Below, piece after piece: positions 1 through 11,396 of a DNA stretch of 64,000 nucleotides. Numbering within the stretch: the stretch's first letter is position 1; the number at the start of each line of letters is the position of its first letter. The stretch lies in assembly GCA_025084515.1 (NCBI GenBank), contig JAJAGP010000428.1:71135-135134 (forward strand). Direction: 5' to 3'. Source of the DNA: Ancistrus triradiatus. Lineage: Eukaryota > Chordata > Actinopteri > Siluriformes > Loricariidae. The translations under genes and the position numbers were made by a program. Under the pieces are notes generated by a model that had not been told where the DNA came from, did no database searches, and worked only from the letters and a program-made list of their open reading frames with translations.

Positions 1-234
1 TTGCTGCAGTTCTCATAAGTATGATACATCTGAGAAGTTTCAGTTTTATACTTTTCCACATCTGTCATAAGACCTTCCTCATTAGACTGTGGCAGTTATG
101 TTTTTAGATTGATATTATATATTCCTGTTTTTAGGCTTCCATTATAAGTGAGTTTTGGGTAAACAAGTTGTCAGTTCTTGCCTCGGTATAGCAAAGGAGT
201 CGTAATTAATGTTAGTGGTAACTGCTCATATATG
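1..234. other. No recognisable feature
   Basis: AT-rich DNA in which I recognise no gene or repeat. It probably belongs to the long first intron of anos1 if that gene extends leftward. Confidence 0.4.
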
Positions 235-379
235 CTATATGGCCAAATGTATGTGGACACCCCTGCTAATTATTGAGCTCTGCTATTTCAACAACATTCA
301 CTTGTAACACTTTCACTATATAAAGCATACATTTCTGGATTCTCCATAGACAAACAGTGGCAGTAGAATGAGTTGTACT

Positions 380-790
380 TAGGGGTGTGCGATATTGATC
401 GAAAATGATATCCCGCTATTTTCTGGGATATTTTCTATTTCCAAAGTATTCAAAAGTTGTTTGAACCCATCTCTCTCTACCGCCTGAATTGGCACAGTGT
501 CTTACGCCAAGTAACTGGTGACTGCTAAGTCTTGCCATCGGTTGCTTTTCTTGTTGTACTTTTTTCAAGAATATTTCCACAAAAGTGTTTTTGTGTTGGA
601 ACCTTGGCTAGTTTAAGCCCGTCGTGGACAGCTGACTAGCAAAGTTTGTCATAATCTTCATATTCCGCTAAGGTTTGGTATTGTTTGCATTTTATTGGCC
701 CGTTTCTGATGCCGATTCTGCTTATAGATTCCGGTTCATCAACTTTCCGGTTCAGCAAACAAACAATTATCAACAAACATATTGAATTTC
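380..790 (+). mobile_element. hAT-like repeat inserted in the Tc1 remnant
   Basis: It begins with TAGGGGTGTGCGATATTG, a hAT-style end. The body (about 450-690, for example CCGCCTGAATTGGCAC and GTGGACAGCTGACTAGCAAA) is clearly homologous to 26528-26790, so this is a dispersed family with at least two copies here. No coding capacity is seen. The 3' boundary is uncertain. Confidence 0.5.
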
Positions 791-884
791 TGACTTTCAC
801 CAACTTTGATTAAAAACTTGGCTGGCCTGCAAAGAACCTTGACCTGAACTCCATCAGACACCTTGAAAATGCACTGCAATGGAG

Positions 885-963
885 GACTGTAAGATTGCAT
901 CAATTGTAAGTCACTCTGGATAAGGGTGTCTGCTAAATGCTGTACATGTAAATGTAAATGTAA
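885..963 (+). repeat. SINE-A tail fragment
   Basis: 3' part of the tRNA-derived SINE called SINE-A here: TAAGTCACTCTGGATAAGGG, a CTGCTAAATGCTGTA segment, then a TAAATG-repeat tail. It interrupts the Tc1-like transposase remnant. Confidence 0.75.
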
Positions 964-1045
964 AACTGAGCCAGGGCTTATTGTCTAACATCAGAAGCCA
1001 ACCTCTGGGTCAAGTTCCAAAATCTAGTGGAAAACTCTCATAGAA

Positions 1046-1213
1046 GACTGTGGTGGCCTAGTGGTTAAGGTACTGGACTATGGACCAAGTTAACACTTGG
1101 TTCCTTGAGCAAGGCCCTTAACTCACGACTGCTTGGATTGTAAAACTGTATCAATTGTAAGTCGCTCTGGACAATGGCACTTGCTAAATGACATAAACAT
1201 AAATGTAAATGTA
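1046..1213 (+). repeat. SINE-A, tRNA-derived, nearly full length
   Basis: Head GACTGTGGTGGCCTAGTGG contains a good pol III A box (TGGCCTAGTGG). The B box region is deleted in this copy. The body has CCTTGAGCAAGGCCCTTAAC and TAAGTCGCTCTGGACA, and the tail is a short TAAATG repeat. Confidence 0.85.
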
Positions 1214-2655
1214 AGAACAAAGGCAGTTGTATTAGCAAGTGAAGGGGGAAATCCAGTGTACATGTGCTGGACTACTGACTTAACACAGGCAGAAGTGTGA
1301 ACTCTCCAACGGTTTCCTAAACTAAGATACACTATTGGAAAGCCCTTCAAAACAGGCAGGTATGAATGTTTCGAAAATAATTACTTTGTACATGTAAGTT
1401 TGGTGTTATGTGCATCCGGATGTAACGCCAAAGCCAGACTGGCCACTGCATTACTTCCTCTGTCTAACAACTGCTGACAGCCTTCATGGGTCACCTTCAC
1501 ACCCTGCACTTCAAAAAAAACGTAAACCACCACCCCCTCACAGCTAACACACTCCACACTCCCAAAAACACGCCATCTGCAAGCCATCAATGTGACAACG
1601 CTTTCTGGTGAGGGTGAGGAAAGTGCCCTGGTAGTGTACTCAATGCCTGTAAAGACCCATACAGGAGAGCTGGTCCCCATTTTGGAGGGGATATTCTCCA
1701 TCCTGCTTCCCCCGTATCTATTACATCTAGACAGGTATGCAGTGCTTAGTCTAGGTCTGACACAGGTTATCAGTGGCTAATTTCTCTAATGCGCAGGGCA
1801 GTGGCTTAACAGACAGTTCCATTATGTGGCGATAGACAGATGACAGACTACATCTGGAAGTTAAAAGGAGCCGAGTTCAACCGCAGCCTAACAAGATTTA
1901 GTCTCAACAAACTCAGCGCTAAACACGTTTACCCTATTTTTGTGATCTTGTATAAGAAATAATGTTATGGCACAGTGCATGTTTAAACTTGAAAATTACA
2001 CTTTTAAATGGACCTTGCAATGGAATGTCGCTTCCATGAAAACGCCCAATGGATTATTACTGGGCATATCATTTAACCTGAGTGTTTATACGACAGTATC
2101 CCACAGGGATAGGCACTGCTTCCTCTACTGGTCTTCATCACCCTCGCTCTGTCCAGAGGAGCTCAGACATGTTCAGCTCTAGAACAAAGCTGACTCTTTG
2201 GCCTTGTCATGCTGTATTGACTTGCCCCTGACAGACTGGCCAAGTGGGACCTTTGTGCCTGCTGAAAGCCACTTAATCTTCGCTGACAGAGAGAAAATAC
2301 AGCAAGGCGGTGGCAGTTATGACTAAACCATGGAAAGTGCTGTTTATCTACGCGTGTGTAGGATGTCTTACGCAAAGTGAAGTTTATAATAGCAGATCAC
2401 GTTCGAGAAAAATTACATACAGTATAAATCTAAACTGAGGGCAAGCTGAACAGAGACAAAAAACTATTATGCTTTTTCTTTTCCTGTACATTAAAAAGAT
2501 TAGAGCAAATTGTCATTTTATATAGTGGAAAAGCAAACAAATACATCCATTCTCAACAAACATGTCAACAAATGTTTTATGCTCTCACTTAGACTTAGAC
2601 CTAAGGTCCATCTGTACAACTGAGCACCGAGCCTTTGCCATTGTATCCTATAAAC
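1214..2655. other. No gene recognised
   Basis: Small open frames occur on both strands at 1381-1780 and 1967-2375, but they overlap one another, lack splice context and resemble no family I know. No repeat is recognised. Confidence 0.4.
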
Positions 2656-3084
2656 CAGTGGTTCCCAACCTTTTCTCCTTGGAGCCCCCTACAAGTATCT
2701 AAGAAAAGCTGTACACCCCCCAGCCCAGACACACAAAGACCAAAAGAATAAAGTGATTCATACTTATACGAATAAAACTTATTGGCAAAAATTACCAGAA
2801 ATTATAGCCTTTTTCCTTCGTTTTATAGCTTTGTTCTCCTTTTTTCATTATAGCTCTTTTTATTCAGATCAGCTAAAAATTTAGCTAAAAGTCAAATATA
2901 AGTTTAAATATCTTTTTTAAGTAATTTTATACACAGTTTTTTTGTTCCAATTAGTGTGTTATTTTAATTTTATGTGACATGCGCAAATTGTGTTTTGACA
3001 AACTCAGAGCACTTCAGAGCAGACAAAGTCTTGTGATGCTTGGTGCCCCTGTGAGGGGAGCATGGATCCCAGGTTGGGAACCAC
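2656..3084. mobile_element. Non-autonomous hAT-like element
   Basis: The ends are inverted: CAGTGGTTCCCAACCTTTT at the left and AGGTTGGGAACCAC at the right. CAGNGGTTCNCAACC termini are typical of Charlie-type hAT elements. The interior is AT-rich and non-coding. I could not find a convincing 8-bp target duplication. Confidence 0.6.
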
Positions 3085-3099
3085 GTCTTTTATCGCTTC

Positions 3100-3330
3100 A
3101 TTCCACGTAACTTCTAATGTCTGAAGGTCCTCCTTGAAAGTTTTCTTAGGCCGCCCACTTCATGATTTCAACCTTGTAGTATCCACTGCATTGCCATCTT
3201 CGAGTGAACAAAGTAGGTGACTGGCCAAGCATAGTCTACGTTCCTTCACAATGTCTTCTGATTCTTGAATGTTGCTTCAACGTCAGACTTCTTCGTTGGG
3301 GAATTGGTCCATATTTTGAGAATTTTTCAA
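3100..3330 (-). pseudogene. Possible LINE ORF2 C-terminal fragment
   Basis: Read on the minus strand, a degenerate frame gives KERRLCLASHLL followed by GRPKKTFKEDLQTLEVTWN. This resembles the C-terminal tail after the reverse transcriptase of some non-LTR retrotransposons (arginine-rich, then GRPxKTWxxxLxxDL). Only this tail is visible, with at least one stop. No RT catalytic motif is present. Confidence 0.4.
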
Positions 3331-3639
3331 AAGCACCGATAGTGGAAAACATTGTGCTTGTGCATTAATTTCACCATGACCTTCGTCATGTCTAGCATAG
3401 ATGGTTAATCAGGACTGGTCTTTTTGGAAGGGAAGCAGGCAGGAAACCATTTTTTCGGAAGTGGAACTGCTAAGATAAAAAGGCTAAGATATAGGTTCAC
3501 AAAGATTGGAATGATGATCAGTGGAAATGAGTATTATAGATTGACAAATCCAAGTTGGGTCGACAACATGTGATATATGATCATTATTTCATTGCTAAAA
3601 CATTAGCCTAATACTTTTGCACAGTACTGTAAGTGTGAG

Positions 3640-3885
3640 TCGGCTGCTTGAAACAGCTGTTCCTGAGGACCTGGGTTTAAACCCCATGCAGGGCTTGTAA
3701 TGTATTCAGGTAGTTCAATTACAGGTCTTGCAATGGGGTGGTGTCCCATCCAGGATGCACTTCCCCCTGACCCCAGTGAGTTCCAAGATAGGCTCAGGAC
3801 CCTCCCTTTGACCCTGATTAAGATAAGTGAAATCAAAACAGACACATTCGTCTTCCATCTTCTCCTCACCATGTGCTAGGAGACA
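3640..3885 (+). repeat. SINE-related fragment
   Basis: CCTGGGTTTAAACCCC resembles a degenerate B box. The following TGGTGTCCCATCCAGGATGC and CCCCAGTGAGTTCCAAGATAGGCTC ... GACCCTGATTAAGATAAG match the 3' portion common to fish tRNA SINEs. A related degraded copy lies at 55075-55210. Confidence 0.55.
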
Positions 3886-4540
3886 GTTAAGAAACCTCAT
3901 GCTCTAGAAGAAGCGTCTAAACACACCGCCCAGATCTGCGTGACTGGTCAATATCAACTCTTGAATAAATGTGGGTGGAACCTTCTATTGGGCTGCTCTG
4001 CTTAGATGGAATCACTGCATGAATAAGCATGTTTGCAGCATAAAACCCAGGTTATTAGGTCATATATTTCTGCCACTGTCCTGTTTCGGGTCATTGCAAT
4101 GGGGCTGATTGTTATTGAGAAAGCATTCTTATTGAATCAGTATTAAATCATTTTCTAAAGAAACAATCCCTACACTGAGGGCATCCCTGGACTGTGATGT
4201 GCGCCCCCACCCCCTTTCCCCTGGTGCCACAAAACCATAGCCCTACAATTAAAAGCGCCACAAAGCTGTGCATCTGAACTTTCAGCGCCAGGGAACCATA
4301 CTGGATTTTATGAGGTCAGGAGACCTAATGCAACTTCAAAATGCAGCTGAAACCTCACCCTTCAGAGGCACGATAAAAAGCAGGGTGGTTCAGGACTGCA
4401 TACCTGCTGATTTACCCTGGTTCACATCCTGCTTCTAGTGAGGTGAGGTTTGAGTTGTGTTTTGAAGTAGTGTTTTGCCAAGACCCTGTCTCCGTGCTCC
4501 TGTACATTTGGGAGGAAGATAACAGATCCTGTTCTTCAAT
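3886..4540. other. No gene recognised
   Basis: No exon-like sequence seen. The stretch 4370-4520 (CCTGCTGATTTACCCTGG ... GGGAGGAAGATAAC) has the look of an old retroposon, but I cannot name it. Confidence 0.3.
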
Positions 4541-5035
4541 GGTCAGAACACCCAGAGGTCCACCACAGGACAGGTATTATTTAGATGGTGGACCATTCTC
4601 AGCATGACAGTGACACTGAAGTGGTGGTGGTATGTTTGACTCTCTGTTGTGCTGGTACAAGTGGCAGCGTCCTGTGAGCACTGATGAAGGATTAGACTAA
4701 CGCAATCAATTCAGCAACAGATGAGCTGCTGTCTCTGACTTTACAAAGTGAACTGACAATGCAGATGTGTCTCATAGAGCAGATAGCACATGGGCTCAGG
4801 GATAAAACTCCAGCAGCACTGCTGTGTCTGATCCACTCATACCAGCACAACACACACTAATAGTGTCACTGCAGTGCTGAGAATGAATCAGTGGTGGTCC
4901 AGACCATTAGAGAACAGAGTAAAGGGGATTAACAAAGTAATTAAAGAAACTGATGGACTACACTCTGTAACTGTAGAACATGCATCTATATGGTAAGTGG
5001 AACTGATACAATGGACAATGAGTGCAGAAACAAAG
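4541..5035. mobile_element. Foldback MITE, truncated copy
   Basis: Left arm segments (TGGTGGACCATTCTCAGCA, GACAGTGACACTGAAGTGGT) reappear as their reverse complement in the right arm (ACTAATAGTGTCACTGCAGTGC, TGAGAATGAATCAGTGGTGG). The right end, GTGAGTGCAGAAACAA-like, matches the family consensus. A fuller copy is at 49287-50024. No coding capacity. The left terminus is missing. Confidence 0.7.
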
Positions 5036-5272
5036 TTTTACTCTTTTGAGTAATCCGTGTATACAGTCACAGAAATATAACAGTTACTTGAAACATTTTA
5101 AGGCACTAAGTACTTTTAATAGTTTAAGCACATTTACATGAGAACACATACTTTGAGTTAACACATACAGTTCTTTATGCATACCTCAATTTTATAAATG
5201 TAAAAACCATAATAACATTTGTTAAACCCAAAAACTCACCTGTTTTCATTCATTTAAGGGTTCCTTGTAGCT

Positions 5273-5273
5273 G

Positions 5274-5307
<34 letters not shown>
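5273..5307. repeat. (ATA)n microsatellite
   Basis: About 35 bases of near-perfect ATA trinucleotide repeat. Confidence 0.95.
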
Positions 5308-5310
<3 letters not shown>

Positions 5311-5316
5311 CACATT

Positions 5317-5328
5317 GTACAGGTGCAC

Positions 5329-5363
<35 letters not shown>

Positions 5364-5560
5364 TATATAAAATAGTAACTTACATTATCCTACAGTTGGG
5401 AAAAATCATTAACACAAAAACTCAAAGCTTAGTTTATAATAAAGTGTTGAATATCTCATGTAATTTATTGAATGATGTGTTGAAGGTGAAAAACAAAAAA
5501 ACGGATGCCCAGCATCTGCAAGAGCATATTCGCATTGTTTACACGGGGAAAAATCAAAAT
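5317..5560 (+). repeat. Dispersed DNA-transposon fragment with (AT)n
   Basis: Starts TACAGGTGCACAGA, then (AT)n at about 5331-5369. Positions 5370-5520 (CTTACATTATCCTACAGTTG ... ATCTCATGTAATTTATTGAA) are homologous to 33340-33430, so this is a second copy of the element nested at 33230-33450. Confidence 0.6.
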
Positions 5561-7860
5561 TCAGAATGTGGTTTCTGCTCAATGAGTATTTATGTGTATT
5601 ATCAGATTCCTGTTGTAATGTAAAAATAAATCATACAATGATACAATATTTTGTGACAACTTTATCATACCATACTATCTTACTGTTACAACTCTACCAG
5701 GAGTACCCCCACTGTTGTTTCTGTTGAAGCGTACATTAGCACAACATTGTCAACAAAATTACACATGACATCACCAGTTACTACTACACAAGATGCTGGA
5801 ATCCAGCTCTCTGTCCCATTGTTTGATTGGGAGTTCAGAACTTTTCTCCCATTATGTTAAACAAAAGAAAAGGCCAATTTAAAAAAAGTTAATTTTAAGA
5901 GACTGTCTAAAGCACTTACAATGTATAAACCAGCCCTAAATCCAGTCTTCCTGTTTTCATTCCATCTTTAACTTCTCCATCTTTCTCATTCCCTTTGGTT
6001 CAGCAAAGTAAAGACCACGGAATCTCTGCTTTTAGATCGGAGGAATGCTTTGCCATCAAACCTCTTCAAGAATTGTTGAATATCACATGGCTCAAGTTTC
6101 AAGTTTACAAGTACACTGTACAATCTGAAATGCTTGTGTGTTCTCACAGCAGACATGAACACACACTATATAGACAATTACAGAACAATTAAAGAATTTT
6201 AAGTACTAATACTAGTGTCACAATGTAATGCCATCCGATCAACATCCATTCAGTTTAACAACCGAGGTCTTAAAAAATATAATAAATTACAGGAGGTAAT
6301 AAAAAACTCCTGGACACTAAGGCTGTAAACACTTAATCAGTGCTGTCACTTCAACAGCCACGATCTACGAGCAGAGACGGGAGTTTAAGAGCAGGAAGTC
6401 CATCATTAGTGTGCATGTGATTGTTTGTTTGCCTGTCCTATTATAAGTAGCGCACCTGTGTTTATCCCCCACTACCTGTATATTCTCTCTAACCTATCAC
6501 TATATAAACTGGTTAATACTCATTTGTTGGGTCTCTGTTTCATCTGGCTGATCTTCTGTGTTGTTCTTAATACTGTGTGTCAATACAGTTTTGGCTTTCG
6601 TCAAACAAAAGTATCAGATTCCTCATACCATCCTCTTACACATTACAGATTTCTCAATCACAGGGTTGGAACAGTACATTACTGAATGTTTTATAATTAC
6701 TGTGAATTTTCATAAATTATAAAAAGTTTAGCATGAGAACAACAGCATAGGTTTCCACTCGTGTTTCCAGCGATATCTCCGAAGCATTTACGTATACTTT
6801 GGACGCAGTTTTCTTGTAGAAATACCCTTTATATTTACATCACAGTAGCATACCAATACTATGTGATTATGTCCAGCCAGCTGTGATTTCGGTCAATGAC
6901 CTGTTTCAGAGAACATAATGCAGAAGTTAAACAATGCATACCTGTTACTGCAACACATAGTATGTATGTAAAGTGAATATTGATATGTGGTTGAACAGCA
7001 GTGTTAGGGTGTAACAGCTTGCAACGTATTAAATCCTTCAACCAGTGGTTGTTCAAGAGGCGTACTGTTTTAGAGAAACAGCTTTTCCCCAAGCCTAGCT
7101 TATTGCTGGAGCTTTTCTCCGTATGTTTGATGGGTTAGATAAATGGAGGCAATTCATTTGCCACTCTTTGATCTGCCTTCTAAATGTTACCTGCAGAAGC
7201 AAATGTTCTTTGGAGATGCTGGAATTTAACAAATGTGCCAGCCTATAAATTTGAAGAAGTGATACACTGCGCAGTCTTAACTTCACACCTTAAGGCGAAT
7301 CAAGTGTACTCCTTCGTCAAACCATATGTGAAACCAAAGACCGAGGGAGCCAATGCAATAGATCACGCATACGTGAGGACGTTAAGTCCACAACAGTAAT
7401 ACACCGGTAAGTTACAGCAGAGACGAATGGCGACCCGAGGGCCAGAAATGTGTTACTGTTTAATATTGGCCTCTCTGGACAGTAGCCCCCACTGATGATG
7501 GATGAGAAGCTTCATGGACTTCAATCCTGGATTTAGACGTCTATATGGTGCCACTTGCCAAAGCTATAAACCTCCTTTCTGTTGGTTGTCATTATGACCC
7601 AGTGGAAAAACGTGATTCTATCACACAGTGGAAAAAACGTGTGAAAGAGGTATGGGCTGGAAGACATTAAAGACAATATGGAAAACCCTTCAGAAAAGAT
7701 AAAAGCAGACGGTGAAGTAAAAAAAAGTCAGTCACCAGATGAACAAAGCTGCCCTGGCTGAACAAGTCTTATCAAACTAACCTCTCATCTGCCTTCACCT
7801 CTTGCACTCTGGCTTTAATGCAGGAGTTATCGCATTAGTTTTAATGTGTGCCAGTACCAG
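5561..7860. other. No gene or repeat recognised
   Basis: 2.3 kb with only short unspliced frames on both strands. None has protein-like composition or a domain I recognise. Likely intronic or intergenic. Confidence 0.4.
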
Positions 7861-8864
7861 CTAGGGCTGAGCAATAGTATGATGTAATGGGCTATCGGAG
7901 ATGTCTCGGGCATCTTCGGCTCTTATCCTTAAAAATGATGATTGCATATTTTGGGAAGGAAAACAGACAGTGAGTGGTAAAATAAGAAATGGACTTTGAA
8001 TGTATTTACAATTAATAGACTATTAAAAAACCTGCATACAAACAACCAATGTAACAGAGGCATGACAGAAATATGAATGATCCACTCCATCAATTGCTGT
8101 AGACCCCAAATTAACTCACTTAGATTCAATTTTCTCATAAGGTAATGAGTCGACGTTCATTTCTAGAAGGTTCTAGAGCCAGGTTAATGCTCTTCTTACA
8201 TCTTACATCTATTTACACACATCTTCTTATACACACCTAAAGCGCCTACAGTCAATGAGCAGCAGAATTATTTGAAAGCCTGTGCTCAGGGTCTACCTCG
8301 GGCAGAACACAGCAGTAGGTTTCATGCTTCAAAAAAGGAAAAAGTTCAATCTAACTCAACTTGAACTCATTTCTCGCTGAACTTTCAAAGCGCAACCAAT
8401 GAAGTAAAGTACTGTATCTGGCAAGATGTGAATCACTTTGTACTGCATGTGTTATCCATCACAGCTTTACCGTAACATCGGTAGAAAAATACTGCATACC
8501 GAGGTCTGCAATACTTGAGGGTAAAGTTAGACTAAAGTTAGACTGAAGTTACACTAAAGTTAGACTGCGTATTTTTGTCTTAAACTGAGGTATGTTATTT
8601 TAAATTCCATCTCAACCAACTAAGCTATGCTTGTTGGCAAAGCTCAAAACACAGCTGCACCTTCACACAGCAGTTCACACTCCCCTCCATCTACATTCTT
8701 AGTAAACCCAACACAACAGTGTATGAAAATTATAGAAAAATATGGCTTGCGAGCTGAAATAGAAACAACACACATTCACCTATTCCACAGTACGGGGCTA
8801 TGGCAATGTAGTCAGTTAAATGATACCACATCAACAAAGTGTTAGTACTGACCTCTGATGGTGT
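7861..8864. other. No gene recognised; possible hAT end at 7862
   Basis: CTAGGGCTGAGCAATAGTATG at about 7862 resembles the start of hAT-type elements seen elsewhere here (TAGGGCTGGGCAA at 9069). No matching right end was found. The rest shows nothing recognisable. Confidence 0.35.
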
Positions 8865-9060
8865 ACTTGTGGTAGCCTGGCGGTTAAGGTACTGGACTCT
8901 GGACCAGAAGGTCCAGGGTTCAAATCCCACCTCTGCCAGGCTGCCACTGTTGGGTTCTTGAGCAAGACCCTTAACCCACAACTGCTTGAATTGTAAGATT
9001 GTACCAATTGTAAGTCGCTCTGGATAAGGGCGTCTGCTAAATGCTGTAAATGTAAATGTA
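8865..9060 (+). repeat. SINE-A, best full-length copy
   Basis: tRNA-derived head with A box (TAGCCTGGCGG) and an intact B box (GGTTCAAATCC). Then CCACTGTTGGGTTCTTGAGC, the conserved core TAAGTCGCTCTGGATAAGGG and CGTCTGCTAAATGCTG, and a TAAATG-repeat tail. It serves as the in-window reference for the family. It is not a functional tRNA gene because the 3' half does not form a tRNA. Confidence 0.9.
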
Positions 9061-9068
9061 CTTACGTT

Positions 9069-10406
9069 AGGGCTGGGCAATTAATGGAAAATTATTCAAC
9101 ACCACCAGTCAGAAGCATTACCGTATTTTTCGGACCATAAGGCGCACTTAAAATCCTTTAATTTTCTCAAAAATCGACAGTGCGTCTTTAAATGCGGTGC
9201 GTCTAATGTATGAATTAATTCTGGTTGTGCTTTCTGACCTAGAACCGATTGTAGATGGTACACGGCGCTCATAAATCTGTCAAAATGTTTTAGCACGGTC
9301 TTGGTAAGTTACGAAGCTCACGGCCACCGTAGTCAGGAAACATCGCGGAGTAATACGGTATGTGCTTCAGCATTAGGGTACGTGCATTCATTCATTTATT
9401 TTTGAAGCAGATTTCAAACACAAACGCTATCAGTCACGCAGTACAAAATCGGACATAGAGCAGCTGCGAGGAGAATTCAACATTAACGAATCAATGGTAC
9501 GGAAGTGGGGGAAGCAAGAAGACAGCCCCTGCGCCAGGTAAAGGACAAACTGAGCTTTCCGACGGAACTTAAGAGAGGAGCGACGGAAAGGAGGGAAAAG
9601 TGGAGGGAAGGAGGAAAAGCAAGAAGAGAAGAAGAAGGAAAGGAAAAACGAAAGAAGACGCCCGCGAGGTAAAGACAAAAACGGAGCTTTCGACGGAACT
9701 TAAGAGTTTTGTTTCATTTCATGCGTCTTATAACCCGGTGCGCTTTATGTATGAAAATATACCCGTTAGCAGCCGATCGTTGATATTGCGTCTTATAATC
9801 CGGTGCGCTTTATGGTCCGGAAAATACGGTAACCAACGTAATCTTGCTCATATCGATTAAAAATCTCAAATGCTATGCATTACGAAAAAGATTCAAAAAG
9901 ATCGAAATAAATAACTAATGCCATATCATACTACATCATGAAGGATGATCTCAAGGATGATTGTCCCCCCGCCCCACTGTCCCGCTTTCCTGCGCTCACA
10001 CTTTGCTTAAACGTTCTGCACCCAAGCACTCTTATGTCACCACGATACTACTTTAAACATTGAGCTCACACAGCACAATGGACTTTATTGTTGTACAGTA
10101 GGGGCAACATGTATTACGATACGATTATATAACGATACATTGCGATACGAGGCATATTGCGATATTCCACATAGTTCACTGAAAATATAAACACAGCTGA
10201 AATACAAGTTACAGTTTATAATCTGAGTGTTCTTGATAATTCAGTGGACAAAACACTGTACTGAGGCATCTACAGGAGCGGAGATAGTAGTTTACACCCC
10301 ATTTAAAATGTGTTTTTCCTTCCTTCCTAACATTTTTAGATTGATCTGAAAATCAATGTAGTATACCACGAAAATAAATATCACAATATATTGTTTTTGC
10401 ACAGCC
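9069..10406 (+). mobile_element. hAT-like remnant hosting a pogo insertion
   Basis: The left end TAGGGCTGGGCAATTAATGG and the right end TTTTTGCACAGCCTTA are roughly inverted. The right 300 bases (10107-10400: GATACATTGCGATACGAGG, ATTCCACATAGTTCACTGAA) match the reverse complement of 18240-18540. No transposase frame survives. Both the boundaries and the assignment of the two ends to one element are inferred. Confidence 0.45.
9121..9829 (+). mobile_element. Pogo/Tigger-like DNA transposon remnant
   Basis: Terminal inverted repeats CCGTATTTTTCGGACCATAA and the reverse complement of TTATGGTCCGGAAAATACGG bound the unit. It is flanked by TA on both sides (9119-9120 and 9830-9831), as in the Tc1/mariner/pogo superfamily. 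Inside, about 9400-9590 reads in pieces as a pogo-like DNA-binding region (KHKRYQS ... GEFNINESMVRKWGKQEDS). That segment, including a GKDK phrase, is partly repeated at 9655-9710. No catalytic core remains, so the copy is non-autonomous. Confidence 0.65.
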
Positions 10407-10755
10407 TTATTTTACAGTGGAGCAATTTCATACACATATCATATCCTAGACATATCCTAAGTCTTGCCACCACTGTCCCAGTGATAAGACGTGCTGAAAA
10501 AGCATTGTTCTTCTTCAAATTCTACTTTGTTTGGTTAGCATATGTTGCTCTAAATTAATCATGGCCTTTAAGAAAGGTAGAGGGTGGGATGCCTTCAGTC
10601 CTTTCAGAAAAGGACTCCCCTTCCAAGCACTAACCTCTCCATCCCTGAGAGAACATTCAGTGAGATTTATGAGAAGACAAAAACTTTGTTTCCAGCATTG
10701 TAACTTTTAACTGGAACTGTGATTAAAAACAAAAATATGCTGCTGCCATGTGCAC
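10407..10755. other. No gene recognised
   Basis: AT-rich, no exon-like or repeat signal that I recognise. Confidence 0.35.
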
Positions 10756-11396
10756 AACTCTTAAGACTGTTTATTTCTAGCAAGTATTTACACATTTTTG
10801 TGGGTCTTTCTTTCCAGAAAAAAGAAGATGCTGTTAATAAATGTTGTTGTTAAGTGCAATAAAACTTTATTTTTTATTTATAAAAAAGACAGATTGCAAA
10901 CAGAGACAGTGCATTTCTGGCTTAAATAGCTGTTCATTTAAGTTCTGAAAATGTCTGTCGTTTATTATTATTAGTTTTAGAAATTTATTTTAAAAAATCA
11001 ATATCGGTCAGCTTGCTCTCAACAAAACCCATAATGGTCGACCATTAGTGTGAGTACACCTTTAAAAAGACAGTGTAGGTTGTTCTTGCTACCCCTTATT
11101 CTTCAAGCACTGTTTATTTTTAGCAAGTATTTACACATTGTGTTTTTTTCTTCCAGAAAAAAAGAACATGCTGTTAGTAAATGTTGTTGTTAAGTGCAAT
11201 AAAACTTTATTTTTTATTTATAAAAAAAGACAGATTGCAAACAGAGACAGTGCATTTCTGGCTTAAATAACTGCCATCGGCTATCGGTCAGCTTACTCTA
11301 AAAAAACAAAAAACCCCATAACAGTCGACCATTAGTGTGAGTACACCTTTAAAAAGAAAATGCAGGTTGTTCTTGCTACTCCCTATTCTTCAAGCA
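10756..11396 (+). repeat. Diverged tandem duplication, two units of about 300-340 bp
   Basis: Unit 1 (about 10760-11100) and unit 2 (about 11105-11396) share, in the same order: GCAAGTATTTACACAT, TTCCAGAAAAAA, AATGTTGTTGTTAAGTGCAA, TAAAACTTTATTTTTTATTT, ACAGATTGCAAACAGAGACA, TCGACCATTAGTGTGAGTAC and AGGTTGTTCTTGCTAC. Unit 1 has an extra stretch around 10936-11010. The TTATTTATAAAA blocks could be mistaken for poly(A) signals. I see no coding frame. Confidence 0.85.

Larger units (their letters stand above)
235..1045 (+). mobile_element. Degraded Tc1-like transposon, interrupted by other repeats
   Basis: The left end reads like a common fish Tc1 terminus (ATGGCCAAATGTATGTGGAC) and runs to about 378, including the region just before the transposase start (GGCAGTAGAATGAGTTG). 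It is then broken by an unrelated repeat (about 380-790). Transposase-like sequence resumes at about 795-880 (TGGCTGGCCTGCAAAG, then a stretch matching the usual DLNPI region in degraded form) and at 974-1045, with a SINE tail between. Most of the coding region is missing, so the copy is dead. Family assignment rests on remembered consensus and is moderately sure. Confidence 0.55.

Noticed and set aside
8865..8945. tRNA gene (A and B boxes present)
   Set aside because: The boxes belong to the head of a SINE. The tRNA 3' half cannot fold, and the same unit recurs many times.
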